From the NCBI GenBank assembly GCA_934725575.1, contig CAKVCK010000013.1, positions 40,710-104,709 on the forward strand: a DNA stretch of 64,000 nucleotides, given 5' to 3'. This document shows, piece after piece, positions 1 to 8,018 of the stretch (its first letter is position 1; the number at the start of each line of letters is the position of its first letter). The position numbers and the translations under genes were made by a program. This DNA comes from an uncultured Bacteroidales bacterium. Its GTDB lineage: Bacteria; Bacteroidota; Bacteroidia; Bacteroidales; UBA932. Under the pieces are notes generated by a model. It saw only the letters and a list, made by a program, of their open reading frames with translations. It was not told the origin of the DNA and searched no databases.

Positions 1-934
1 CTTTGATGTGGATAGCGACCAGATTGCTGAGGATGAGCGCTCTGGCCAGCCGCTCGTCATCGACATCGTATTTCAGTGCGTATGCTATCACGGGCATACT
101 CACAGTGATCCCTTGGTTGCCGCTGCCGGAATTGCTCATCGCCGGGAGCTTGCATCCTGCCATTCTGGCGTCTGAGGCCGCGGCGGTCATACCCATCGCG
201 AAACTGATGAAATCATCCCCGAAGACCTCCTGCTGGTTCTCCCTGATGGCCTTGCCGACGTTGAGTCCATAGTCTCCGCTCAAGCCTTCCCGGGCGAGTG
301 CAAGGTTCAAGTCTCTGTCCGCAAGGATGAACTTGATGTCCTCGAATGTGGCGCTTTGGGCGAATGAATATATTTCCTTGACAGTCAGGTTGTAGTCCAG
401 CGTGCATTTTACCGGAGCGGTTTCCCCGTCACCGCCTTTCCTGAGGTCAGAGATTGAGGAGGAGTCAAGTCCTGTCTCTACAATCCTGTCGTGGTCGTCC
501 TCGATGACAGTCCAGGCCTTGTGGCCGGCTGAACTAACCGTGACCTTGACGTAAAGGATCTTTGGACTCTCAGCGACCTTGATCCGTACCTTGCCTGCGT
601 CCACCAATCCTTTCGCTGTCTCCACATCCTTGTCGGTCAGATCCTTGAGCACCTCAAGACCATACTCGCTTTTCCCGCAGACCGCTCCGAGGGCGGAGGC
701 GATGTAAAGCCCGACCATCCCGGTCCCGGGGATTCCGACTCCCATTCCGTTCTTGAGAATATTTCCGCTGACCTCCACGTCAACTTCATATTCAGAGAGT
801 ACGGGGACTTCTGTTTTCATGGTTTCCGTGGCTTTGGCGGCGGCCAGCGCGACGGCGATCGGTTCGGTGCAGCCCAAGGCTGGCTTGACTTCCTTGTGCA
901 GGAGTTCGATGAGTTCGGATTCTCTTGGAGTCAT
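1..934 (-). CDS. L-cysteine desulfidase / L-serine dehydratase alpha-like family (CyuA/YhaM, UPF0597), 3' end outside window
   Basis: About 311 residues are visible before the window edge; the family is usually about 430 long, so the C-terminus is missing. The N-terminus holds the family signature GCTEPIAVALAAA (about residues 21-33), whose cysteine is a ligand of the catalytic iron-sulfur cluster in studied members. Further on is a glycine/serine-rich SNSGSGNQG stretch, also typical. Known members release sulfide, ammonia and pyruvate from L-cysteine in the cytoplasm. The ATG at 934 follows the stop of the amidase-like gene by six bases, so this is the last visible gene of a six-gene minus-strand operon. 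The family is clear; cysteine as substrate is inferred. Confidence 0.88.
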   Translation of the reverse strand, partial: MTPRESELIELLHKEVKPALGCTEPIAVALAAAKATETMKTEVPVLSEYEVDVEVSGNILKNGMGVGIPGTGMVGLYIASALGAVCGKSEYGLEVLKDLTDKDVETAKGLVDAGKVRIKVAESPKILYVKVTVSSAGHKAWTVIEDDHDRIVETGLDSSSISDLRKGGDGETAPVKCTLDYNLTVKEIYSFAQSATFEDIKFILADRDLNLALAREGLSGDYGLNVGKAIRENQQEVFGDDFISFAMGMTAAASDARMAGCKLPAMSNSGSGNQGITVSMPVIAYALKYDVDDERLARALILSNLVAIHIK

Positions 935-940
935 AACTGG

Positions 941-3900
941 TTATTTGTCAAGAAATTTCATTATGTCCTTAATCAGTGGTTCAATAGCGGCCTCCCCGCT
1001 GATGACCTCGATAGGGAAGCCGATGCAGACGGTTCTGTAGCCGTTGCCCTCGAAGCAGGTTCCGGCCGAGATGTTCGTGTCGGAGTAGCGTAGGAAGGAT
1101 TGTGACTTGTCGGAAGACGGCACGATTCCGTCAGGGGTCTCCACGCAATATATGAACGGGTTGCGCTCCTTGTGGAATTGGAATTCCGGCACGCTAAGAT
1201 TTATCGGGCCGTTTTTCCTGACCTTGACAGTGGCGTTGCGGCTGGCGTAGTTTGTCATCCATCTGTAGCCAAGCGTCTTCTCCACAAATTCCTTTGTGGA
1301 GGCCGTGTATAAGCTGTCCTTGTGCACTGGGTAGATCCCGTCCCAGACATCCGTGCCGATGTTCGCTCCGGAGACGAGCACGTTCCCGCCATCCTCAGTG
1401 TAGCGCCGGATGGCCTGTTGGAGGCCGGTAGGGAACACCTGGAACCTGTCCTGCACCTTGCCCGTGCCGACAACAGTTGTTATCTGCTTTCCGCAGATGA
1501 GGTCCAGGGCTACATCGCTTTTAGCCAATGTCCTGTCGTCGGAGAACGCCGCCACACTCGAAGAGTGGAAAGCGTATCCGGCCGCCATAAGAGCCTTGCC
1601 GTGGAGCCCGCAGTAGTCGAATGTGTTTCCGGCGAAGACCTTTCCGGCCTCGTCAGTCCAAGCCGCCCCGAAACCTGGATTATCATCGTCCAGCCAAGGC
1701 AGTTCCCGACGGAACTGGTACTGCGGCCCGATGAAATTGATTTCCCTCACGTATGGAACTCCGGCATCGAGGTCGGAGTTGAATCCGGCATATTCCGGAG
1801 AATCGAACCAGGCTGGTGCGGAGACTCTGGTGAAGTTGTTGACCACCAGGACACTCTTTCCGTTGCCTGATTCAGGGATGCCTACGCTGAGGGTCTCGGA
1901 AGGGAAACTTTTCCCTCCCTTGTTGAATGCGGTCACACGATAACTGTAGATGTGCCCAGGGACGATGGCAACCTCGGTTGAGATCTCGTTTCCTGAGACT
2001 TTGCATCCATCCAGCACACGGCCGTTGTCAAAGGCTCCGTCGTCAATCCTTGTCTGAAGAATATATCCGGTAGGGACAGCGGTTGCCTCAAGCGAGTCCA
2101 CTGTGGCTTTCCAGCTGAGCCTCACGGATTTGGAACCAGTGAATGAGGTCGCGAAAGAGTTGACCGGAAGCGGCTGTACGGCATATTCGCAACCGTAGCG
2201 CGCGCTCAGGTATTTAAGCATTCCTTTATAGACCGCACGGCTGACCGTGAAGCGGAATGACGGATCCAGTCCGAATTTCATATCAGCGAAGTTCTGGTGT
2301 GAAAGCAGTTCCAGAAGCATCGCCGGAACCGTCGCCGTGCGGGATTCGCTGTAGGAACGGTCCCACAGTCCTCTTCTGCTCCATTCCGGGTTGAAGCACT
2401 TTCTGATGTCCTGAACGATCTCTGTCTGGACAAAGTCCGCGTACATCCTTTGCTGGAGCCTGTCCTCGCCGTTGGCGAACTTGTCGCTGCCATCGCACAG
2501 CAAAGTGTAGATGGAGAGCGTGCCGATGATCGAGTCATTCGGAGTCGTTCCGGCATCGGTGTGGAAAGCGAACGAAAGGTCTATCGGAATATTCAGTCCC
2601 TCTGCCTTTGGATTTGTCCTTGAGCCGCCGGACATCCAGCCGACCCACGCGCCACGGTCACCGTAGTCGGACGTGTAGTCATTGTCGTATTTGCTCAGGA
2701 TTGTGGAATCGACCCCTGCCCATTGCATCCAGTAGAGCGCACCTTCCGTGAAGGACGGCATCCCTGAGGTGGTATATTCATTGACCGGCCGGTCTTTGAG
2801 GCCTCTTGCGATCTTGCCCATTCCGCCGCCGAAACGCACTGCGTCCGCGGTGATCACAGCGTTGTGGGCGACGTTGTAGCCTTTAGGAACGCTGTTGTCA
2901 AGGATCACGCACCCTTCGGAGCCCTTGTCGAACTCGAATGTGCCGAGGTAGATCCAGGTGCCTCCGCCCATCTTCTGATTGACGATGAACTCACTCTCAC
3001 CTCCCAGATGTCTGACGGTGTAATGGGCGCAAGGAGTGCTGTGCGGCAGGCTCTTATAGGAAATATAGACTGAATATTCCCCGCGTTCCGGAATCTCAGG
3101 GGTCCAGCGCGCCTCGGCCGCCTTGTCCCTATGGTTCTCACGGCATTCCGCCTGGCGGGCTGTCCCCATCAAAAACGGATTCTCCAGCAATGAATATGTC
3201 GCCCTGGCATCCGCGAATCCCACTCCCGCGTCTGACCAAGTTCCTGTCTCTGAATATCTTCCCTCGATTCGGACTTCCTCTCCACGTCCTTCCTCGAAGG
3301 CCGGGTCGTTGTCCGCGATGACCTCGTTGGTCTGCGGATCCCTTTCACGTGGAGTCATCACGTAGGCCCCGGCATTCTCCAGCATCGGAATCAGGAACGG
3401 AAGCACATAGCTTTGGGTGTACATATCCTCGACGGTCAGGAACATCGGCGCGCGCTGCCATTCCCAGCGGTCGGTCTTCTCCTCGAAATAGCGGCCGTGG
3501 CTTTGCCAGAGTGCTATGTTACGTCCGGCGAGTCCCTTCTTGAAGTCGGGCTCTCCGACATTTGTCACGAACGGATGGACGTTGCGTAAATCCTTTGTCC
3601 TGAATTTGTTGTCGATGGCCTTCCCGTTGTCGCTGACCTGCGGCATAACGTAGGATTCCAGTCTGTTCTTGCCCACGAACAGATTCCCGATACCATACTT
3701 TGAACAGGATTCCGGCATCAGATCCGAGAGCGTCTTCCTGAGCCACTCCACGTCCTTTGGCCGCCAAGGGAAATCTCCCATAGCCGGTGTGAAATAGAAG
3801 TCAAGCTCATAGCCTCGCCTGACCACCTTGTTGGCCTTGACCTGCGATGACACGCCTGTCCTTTCGACAACAAGGGTCTGGAGTGAGTCAACCGCATCCT

Positions 3901-3982
3901 TGAATTCCTTTACGGACTGCGCCGCGAGACCTGTGGAAAATGCTCCTGCGACAGCGAATATGGTTATTAGTCTTTTGATCAT
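941..3982 (-). CDS. Secreted amidase-like/golvesin-domain protein (often annotated 'xanthan lyase')
   Basis: A 1013-residue protein with a signal peptide (residues 1-21, ending AAQ). An N-acetylmuramoyl-L-alanine amidase-like zinc fold appears split: SHGRY near residue 165 and FHTDAG near 490 fit its two metal-binding regions. Between them (about 235-390) lies a golvesin C-terminal-like beta domain with a GxGxADA-type start, a YSVYISYKSLP strand and GGGTWIYLGTFEF. A fibronectin-type III region follows at about 620-720. The last 300 residues look like a glutamine-amidotransferase-like Rossmann segment (GGNVLVSGANIGTDVWDG). Bacteroidetes homologues are routinely called xanthan lyase, but nothing here supports polysaccharide lyase chemistry; peptidoglycan or a related amide is the likelier substrate. 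It is one base from vanZ in the same operon. Confidence 0.8.
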   Translation of the reverse strand: MIKRLITIFAVAGAFSTGLAAQSVKEFKDAVDSLQTLVVERTGVSSQVKANKVVRRGYELDFYFTPAMGDFPWRPKDVEWLRKTLSDLMPESCSKYGIGNLFVGKNRLESYVMPQVSDNGKAIDNKFRTKDLRNVHPFVTNVGEPDFKKGLAGRNIALWQSHGRYFEEKTDRWEWQRAPMFLTVEDMYTQSYVLPFLIPMLENAGAYVMTPRERDPQTNEVIADNDPAFEEGRGEEVRIEGRYSETGTWSDAGVGFADARATYSLLENPFLMGTARQAECRENHRDKAAEARWTPEIPERGEYSVYISYKSLPHSTPCAHYTVRHLGGESEFIVNQKMGGGTWIYLGTFEFDKGSEGCVILDNSVPKGYNVAHNAVITADAVRFGGGMGKIARGLKDRPVNEYTTSGMPSFTEGALYWMQWAGVDSTILSKYDNDYTSDYGDRGAWVGWMSGGSRTNPKAEGLNIPIDLSFAFHTDAGTTPNDSIIGTLSIYTLLCDGSDKFANGEDRLQQRMYADFVQTEIVQDIRKCFNPEWSRRGLWDRSYSESRTATVPAMLLELLSHQNFADMKFGLDPSFRFTVSRAVYKGMLKYLSARYGCEYAVQPLPVNSFATSFTGSKSVRLSWKATVDSLEATAVPTGYILQTRIDDGAFDNGRVLDGCKVSGNEISTEVAIVPGHIYSYRVTAFNKGGKSFPSETLSVGIPESGNGKSVLVVNNFTRVSAPAWFDSPEYAGFNSDLDAGVPYVREINFIGPQYQFRRELPWLDDDNPGFGAAWTDEAGKVFAGNTFDYCGLHGKALMAAGYAFHSSSVAAFSDDRTLAKSDVALDLICGKQITTVVGTGKVQDRFQVFPTGLQQAIRRYTEDGGNVLVSGANIGTDVWDGIYPVHKDSLYTASTKEFVEKTLGYRWMTNYASRNATVKVRKNGPINLSVPEFQFHKERNPFIYCVETPDGIVPSSDKSQSFLRYSDTNISAGTCFEGNGYRTVCIGFPIEVISGEAAIEPLIKDIMKFLDK

Positions 3983-3983
3983 A

Positions 3984-4394
3984 TCAGCGTTTGTTCTTGA
4001 ATATCAGCAATTCAGCCAGCAACGTTATCACCGACGCGCTGGCAAGAGCGGTGAAATCCGCCAGAAAATCCATCGGATCTCCGCTTCTGTAGGTTGTGAA
4101 TGACTGTCCGATCTCCGTTCCGGCCGCCACTGCGCAACCGATGGCGAGAATGATGGCCACGGCAGCGGCAATCCTCCATCCATTGTCACTCTTAGGACGG
4201 AAAGCCGCATAGCAAAGGATCGGGAACGGGAAGAACATTATGAAATGGACAACCTTGTCCATCGGGATTCCCCACAGGCTGTCCTGTCCGATCTGCGGCA
4301 AATCATTGAAATGACCGAAGCAGCAGTATGCCACGGCGCAGAGGTACAGGATGAACAGCAATATGGCCAGAATCCGTTGTTTTCTCATATTCAT
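3984..4394 (-). CDS. VanZ-like integral membrane protein
   Basis: A 136-residue protein with four hydrophobic segments (about residues 8-26, 45-63, 74-93 and 111-130). The VanZ signature DKVVHFIMFF sits at the second helix. The size is typical of short VanZ family members. VanZ itself gives low-level teicoplanin resistance in enterococci, but the function of these small Bacteroidetes proteins is unknown, so no resistance role is claimed. It lies between the CBM9-like gene (four bases) and the amidase-like gene (one base), so it is co-transcribed with envelope genes. Confidence 0.85.
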   Translation of the reverse strand: MNMRKQRILAILLFILYLCAVAYCCFGHFNDLPQIGQDSLWGIPMDKVVHFIMFFPFPILCYAAFRPKSDNGWRIAAAVAIILAIGCAVAAGTEIGQSFTTYRSGDPMDFLADFTALASASVITLLAELLIFKNKR

Positions 4395-4398
4395 AGAT

Positions 4399-5058
4399 TT
4401 ATTTCAGAATCAGTTCTCCGAAGAATTCGGGTCTGTGAAAGTCGGGTTTCGGGGTCTTGATCTGGTTCCAGCTGAGGAAGTGCGGATGAGCGGTAAGGTC
4501 TCCGCATTTGTAGAAATTCCCCCGCAGGCTGACCGGAAGGTTGTCCCTGTCGATCCCTATCAACTCGAACGGAATCAGCATAGCCACGGTCCAGCTGAAT
4601 ATCCTGTCGTTGATAGTGACTGCTTTATGTTCCAAAGAACTATGCCTGATGACACTGGCTAAGAGTTCCGGCCGGATGAGTGACTTGTTGATCCTGCTCG
4701 TCCTCTTGGACGCAAGCAGCGAGCCAATGCAGGTCATCTCGAAATTGTAGTATGTCCCGTCGTACGGATCCGTGACGAAGAACTCGCAGCAGCTGTCCTC
4801 CCAACTGTTCCCGTTGTCCTCCATCGCCGTGGCTCTGAGGTCAAGCCCTCTTACGTGGAACATAACAGCCAAGTGGGAATGTGTGCGTGCGATGGAGCCG
4901 TTGCAGTCCGGAGCGTACGGAGCATCCTTGGGCCAGTTCCGCTCGCAGACGGCGAACTTTGACGCGCCTTTCTCCATCGCAAGATCCAGCTCCTGCATAT
5001 TCATCATCTCAAGTCCTTCAATCAGCGGGACCCTTATCTGTCTGACAACATTTTTCAT
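4399..5058 (-). CDS. Carbohydrate-binding family 9-like protein
   Basis: A 219-residue protein made of one CBM9-like beta-sandwich domain. Typical family segments are WEDSCCEFFVTDP followed by YYNFEMTCIG near the middle and a C-terminal GNFYKCGD...HFLSWNQIKTPKPDFHRPEFFG block. It has no signal peptide and no catalytic domain. CBM9 domains bind reducing ends of glycans in xylanases; stand-alone Bacteroidetes copies have no established role. It sits 31 bases after the ABC exporter gene, which suggests a link to envelope material, but that is inference. Confidence 0.82.
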   Translation of the reverse strand: MKNVVRQIRVPLIEGLEMMNMQELDLAMEKGASKFAVCERNWPKDAPYAPDCNGSIARTHSHLAVMFHVRGLDLRATAMEDNGNSWEDSCCEFFVTDPYDGTYYNFEMTCIGSLLASKRTSRINKSLIRPELLASVIRHSSLEHKAVTINDRIFSWTVAMLIPFELIGIDRDNLPVSLRGNFYKCGDLTAHPHFLSWNQIKTPKPDFHRPEFFGELILK

Positions 5059-5089
5059 CGCGGTGAGTTATGAATATTTCTGCGAGGCG

Positions 5090-6940
5090 TTAAAGCGCCT
5101 GCATATCATTGAGTTTCCTGTAGTATCCGTTCAGCGCCAGCAAATCCTCGTGCCTGCCACGCTCGACTATCCTGCCCTCGTCCATAACGATGATCTCGTC
5201 CGCGTTTCGGATGGTCGAGAGCCTGTGGGCGATGGCTATTGTGGTTCTGGTTGACATCAGTCTGTCAAGAGCCTCCTGCACAATCTTCTCAGACTCGGTG
5301 TCAAGCGATGCAGTTGCCTCGTCCAGGATCAGGATAGGCGGGTTCTTGAGGATTGCCCTTGCGATGCTGATTCTCTGCCTCTGGCCGCCGGACAGTTTGA
5401 TGCCGCGGTCTCCGATGTTGAAATCGTAGCCGCCTTCCTTCTCCATAATGAAGTCGTGGGCGTTGGCGATCTTCGCCGCCTCGATCACGCTTTCCATCGT
5501 GGCGTTCTCGACACCGAAGGCTATGTTGTTGAAAATCGTGTCGTTGAACAGAATCGATTCCTGATTGACGTTACCGATGAGGCTTCTAAGATCCGCGATC
5601 CTGATGTCCCTGATGTCCGTCCCGTCAATCGTGATGGCTCCGCCGGTCGGGTCATAGAATCTCGGAATGAGGTCCACCAAGGTGGATTTTCCCGCACCGG
5701 AGGCACCCACGATCGCTATTGTCTTGCCTTTAGGAATATCCAAACTCACATCATCCAGAATCATCCTGTGCCCGTCCGGATAGCGGAAGTTAACGTGCTC
5801 GAACGAAAGTTTCCCGTTGAATCCGTCCAAGGCTTTCGGCTCCTTCGGCTCGATGATGTCGTTCTCCGCGTCCAGAATCTTGTTGATCCTCTCCATCGAG
5901 GCCATACCCTTAGGGATGGCGTACCCGGCCTTCGCGAAATCCTTGATAGGGTTGATGATGCTGTAGAGAATCACCATATAATAAATGAATATAGGCGCGT
6001 CGATGGTCGATTTTCCTCCGAGGATCAACGCTCCGCCGAACCACAGCACGATCATAATCAGCACTGTGCCGAGGAACTCGCTCATAGGATGGGCGAGGGA
6101 CTGGCGGATGGTCACCTTGTTGTTTTTCTTACGCATCGCCTCTGTGACGTTGTCGAACCTGTCTGACATCTTCTTCTCGGCGATAAACGCCTTGATGATG
6201 CGAAGACCTCCGAGAGTCTCCTCCACCTGCGCCATCACATCGCTCCAAAGTTGCTGAACCTCAAGTGATTTCCTCTTTAGGTTCTTGCCCACGACACCCA
6301 TTACCCACATCATCACAGGGGCGAACAGGATCGTGAAAGCTGTCATCTGCCAACTGATCACAAGCAGAGCCACGAAGTAGAATATGATGAGGATAGGGTT
6401 CTTGATCAGCATCTCGATGGAGCCTGTTATTGAATTCTCGACCTCCTGCACGTCACCGCTCATCCTGGCGATGATGTCACCTTTCTTCTCCTCCGAGAAG
6501 AATCCGAGGGGAAGGGCGAGTATCTTGTTGTAGATGTCCATCCTGATGTTTTTCACAACACCGGTCCTGATCGGGACCATCACGGCGGATGATCCGAAGT
6601 AGCAGGCTGTCTTCAGCGCGGTCATCACGACCAAAAATATGCACAGAAACAGCAGCACGGTTGACGCTCCGAGCGCGGTGATCTGCTGCTCAAGCATCCA
6701 ATAGACGTTCGCCATAAACGCGTCTCCGAGATCCTTGAAAGGCATATTCCAGACCTCATCCCACGGGGTGAACGAATATACCGTCTCGTTGATCTTGAAC
6801 AAGATGCGCAGGATCGGCACGATGATCGCGAACGAGAAGATGTTGAACACCGCCGACAGGATATTCAGAATTATCGAGCCGGCGAGATATTTCTTGAAAG
6901 GAGCGACGTAGCGCTTTATCATTGACCAGAATTCTTTCAT
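5090..6940 (-). CDS. ABC exporter, fused permease and ATPase (MsbA-like)
   Basis: A 616-residue half-transporter that would work as a dimer in the inner membrane. Residues 1-340 hold six transmembrane helices. The ATPase domain follows with Walker A GASGAGKST (about 408-416), signature LSGGQRQR, Walker B ILILDEATAS and switch motif IAHRLS. The fold and length match the MsbA/LipA-exporter group that flips lipid A core or other lipids and drugs. The substrate cannot be read from the sequence. The start codon is two bases after the stop of the M28 peptidase, so the two are translationally linked. Confidence 0.93.
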   Translation of the reverse strand: MKEFWSMIKRYVAPFKKYLAGSIILNILSAVFNIFSFAIIVPILRILFKINETVYSFTPWDEVWNMPFKDLGDAFMANVYWMLEQQITALGASTVLLFLCIFLVVMTALKTACYFGSSAVMVPIRTGVVKNIRMDIYNKILALPLGFFSEEKKGDIIARMSGDVQEVENSITGSIEMLIKNPILIIFYFVALLVISWQMTAFTILFAPVMMWVMGVVGKNLKRKSLEVQQLWSDVMAQVEETLGGLRIIKAFIAEKKMSDRFDNVTEAMRKKNNKVTIRQSLAHPMSEFLGTVLIMIVLWFGGALILGGKSTIDAPIFIYYMVILYSIINPIKDFAKAGYAIPKGMASMERINKILDAENDIIEPKEPKALDGFNGKLSFEHVNFRYPDGHRMILDDVSLDIPKGKTIAIVGASGAGKSTLVDLIPRFYDPTGGAITIDGTDIRDIRIADLRSLIGNVNQESILFNDTIFNNIAFGVENATMESVIEAAKIANAHDFIMEKEGGYDFNIGDRGIKLSGGQRQRISIARAILKNPPILILDEATASLDTESEKIVQEALDRLMSTRTTIAIAHRLSTIRNADEIIVMDEGRIVERGRHEDLLALNGYYRKLNDMQAL

Positions 6941-6942
6941 TG

Positions 6943-7947
6943 TCAGAGTATTTTTTCCAACCAGTGGAAGATTAGGAATATTCTTTTGCGTAAAACTTCG
7001 TAGTCGAGGGAATCGGCTGTGTCTGTGACCTTGTTGGTCCTCATCGTGATGCCTGAGGTGAACACGACGCAGGTCGCCCCGTTTCCGGTGAACACCTTCT
7101 GGTCGCCGACCCTGCCGTGGAACATCTCGGTGAAATTCTTGCTGCCGTAATAGCTCGTGGAGATGTCCAGTCCAAGGTCCTTACCCTCGTTCGCCCTCGT
7201 GAATTCGAAGGTGTACTGGCCCCCGCTCAACATTATCAGATAGTCTTTCCTGTCTTTATTGAGAGGCTCCAGCGAACTGCCGAGAATGTCCAGGACCACT
7301 ATGGCGTTGATCTTGTCTTTGGTGATGGTCTCGCCGCTTACCGGATCCTTGAGGTTCCCGTTGGAGATGTCGTTCCACAATGCCTCTGCACCGGCGGAAT
7401 TCTTCTCCCTCGCGTCAAGGCCGACGAATATTATGTTCTTCCCGTATGATCTGCCGTAGCCCTTCATCTTGTTGAACATATCCGCTATGCTAAGCATCGC
7501 CACGACCCCGGAGGCGTTGCTGTCCGCTCCGGGATAGATGTTGCCGTCTATGATCCCGTGGCTGTCATAGTTGGCCGTCACGATCGTGTACCATTCTTTG
7601 GCACCCTCCCTTTTCCCGGGAAGAAAACCAAGGATGTTGCGTCCAACCACATCTCCGACCGGAAAGGATCGGCTCCAACTGCCGTCAAACGGCATAAGTC
7701 CGGCCTTCTCGAACCTCCGCGAGATCCAAAGAGCCGCTTCCGCCGCACCTTTGCTTCCTGTGGAGCGTCCTTTGAAGGTCGTGTCGGAGAGATATTCGAC
7801 CTGTCTTTGCAGATTCTCGGCAGATATGATCTTCTCGGCGTTGCGTCCGGACGGTACCATTTTGGTGGTCGTCTGTTGCGCCAAAGCCTCCCCAGCGGAC
7901 ACCGTGAGGAGAGCGAATATGAAAAATTTACTTAAAAGCGTCTTCAA
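6943..7947 (-). CDS. M28-family zinc metallopeptidase, secreted
   Basis: I chose a TTG start at 7947 because it gives MKTLLSKFFIFALLTVSAG...ALAQ, a normal signal peptide. A TTG at 7980 would add eleven residues ahead of the lysines, and no ATG is available. The mature protein holds the M28 zinc motifs: YDSHG for the first histidine, GADSNASG for the bridging aspartate and GLDAREKNSAGA in the acidic-ligand region. About 334 residues is typical for single-domain bacterial M28 aminopeptidases, which trim N-terminal residues from peptides in the periplasm. It heads the operon that runs to the window start, divergent from the TPR gene. Confidence 0.85.
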   Translation of the reverse strand: MKTLLSKFFIFALLTVSAGEALAQQTTTKMVPSGRNAEKIISAENLQRQVEYLSDTTFKGRSTGSKGAAEAALWISRRFEKAGLMPFDGSWSRSFPVGDVVGRNILGFLPGKREGAKEWYTIVTANYDSHGIIDGNIYPGADSNASGVVAMLSIADMFNKMKGYGRSYGKNIIFVGLDAREKNSAGAEALWNDISNGNLKDPVSGETITKDKINAIVVLDILGSSLEPLNKDRKDYLIMLSGGQYTFEFTRANEGKDLGLDISTSYYGSKNFTEMFHGRVGDQKVFTGNGATCVVFTSGITMRTNKVTDTADSLDYEVLRKRIFLIFHWLEKIL

Positions 7948-7962
7948 GGCACGATAAATGTT

Positions 7963-7970
7963 TATCTTTG
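7963..7970 (+). promoter_or_regulatory. Promoter -7 element for the TPR-protein gene
   Basis: TATCTTTG matches the Bacteroidetes -7 consensus TAnnTTTG. Transcription would start near 7977 and leave an AT-rich leader of about 42 bases before the ATG at 8019. No good TTTG-type -33 box is seen upstream, so only half of the signature is supported. Confidence 0.5.
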
Positions 7971-8018
7971 CAAACGACAAAAATAGGTAATTTAAGTATT
8001 AAAGTAAAAAATATTTAT

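Noticed and set aside
941..3982. Xanthan lyase
   Set aside because: That name is commonly attached to homologues, but the domains visible (amidase-like, golvesin, Fn3) do not match polysaccharide lyase families.
3984..4394. Glycopeptide resistance gene
   Set aside because: It is a VanZ-family membrane protein, but no other van genes are present and most family members have no known link to resistance.
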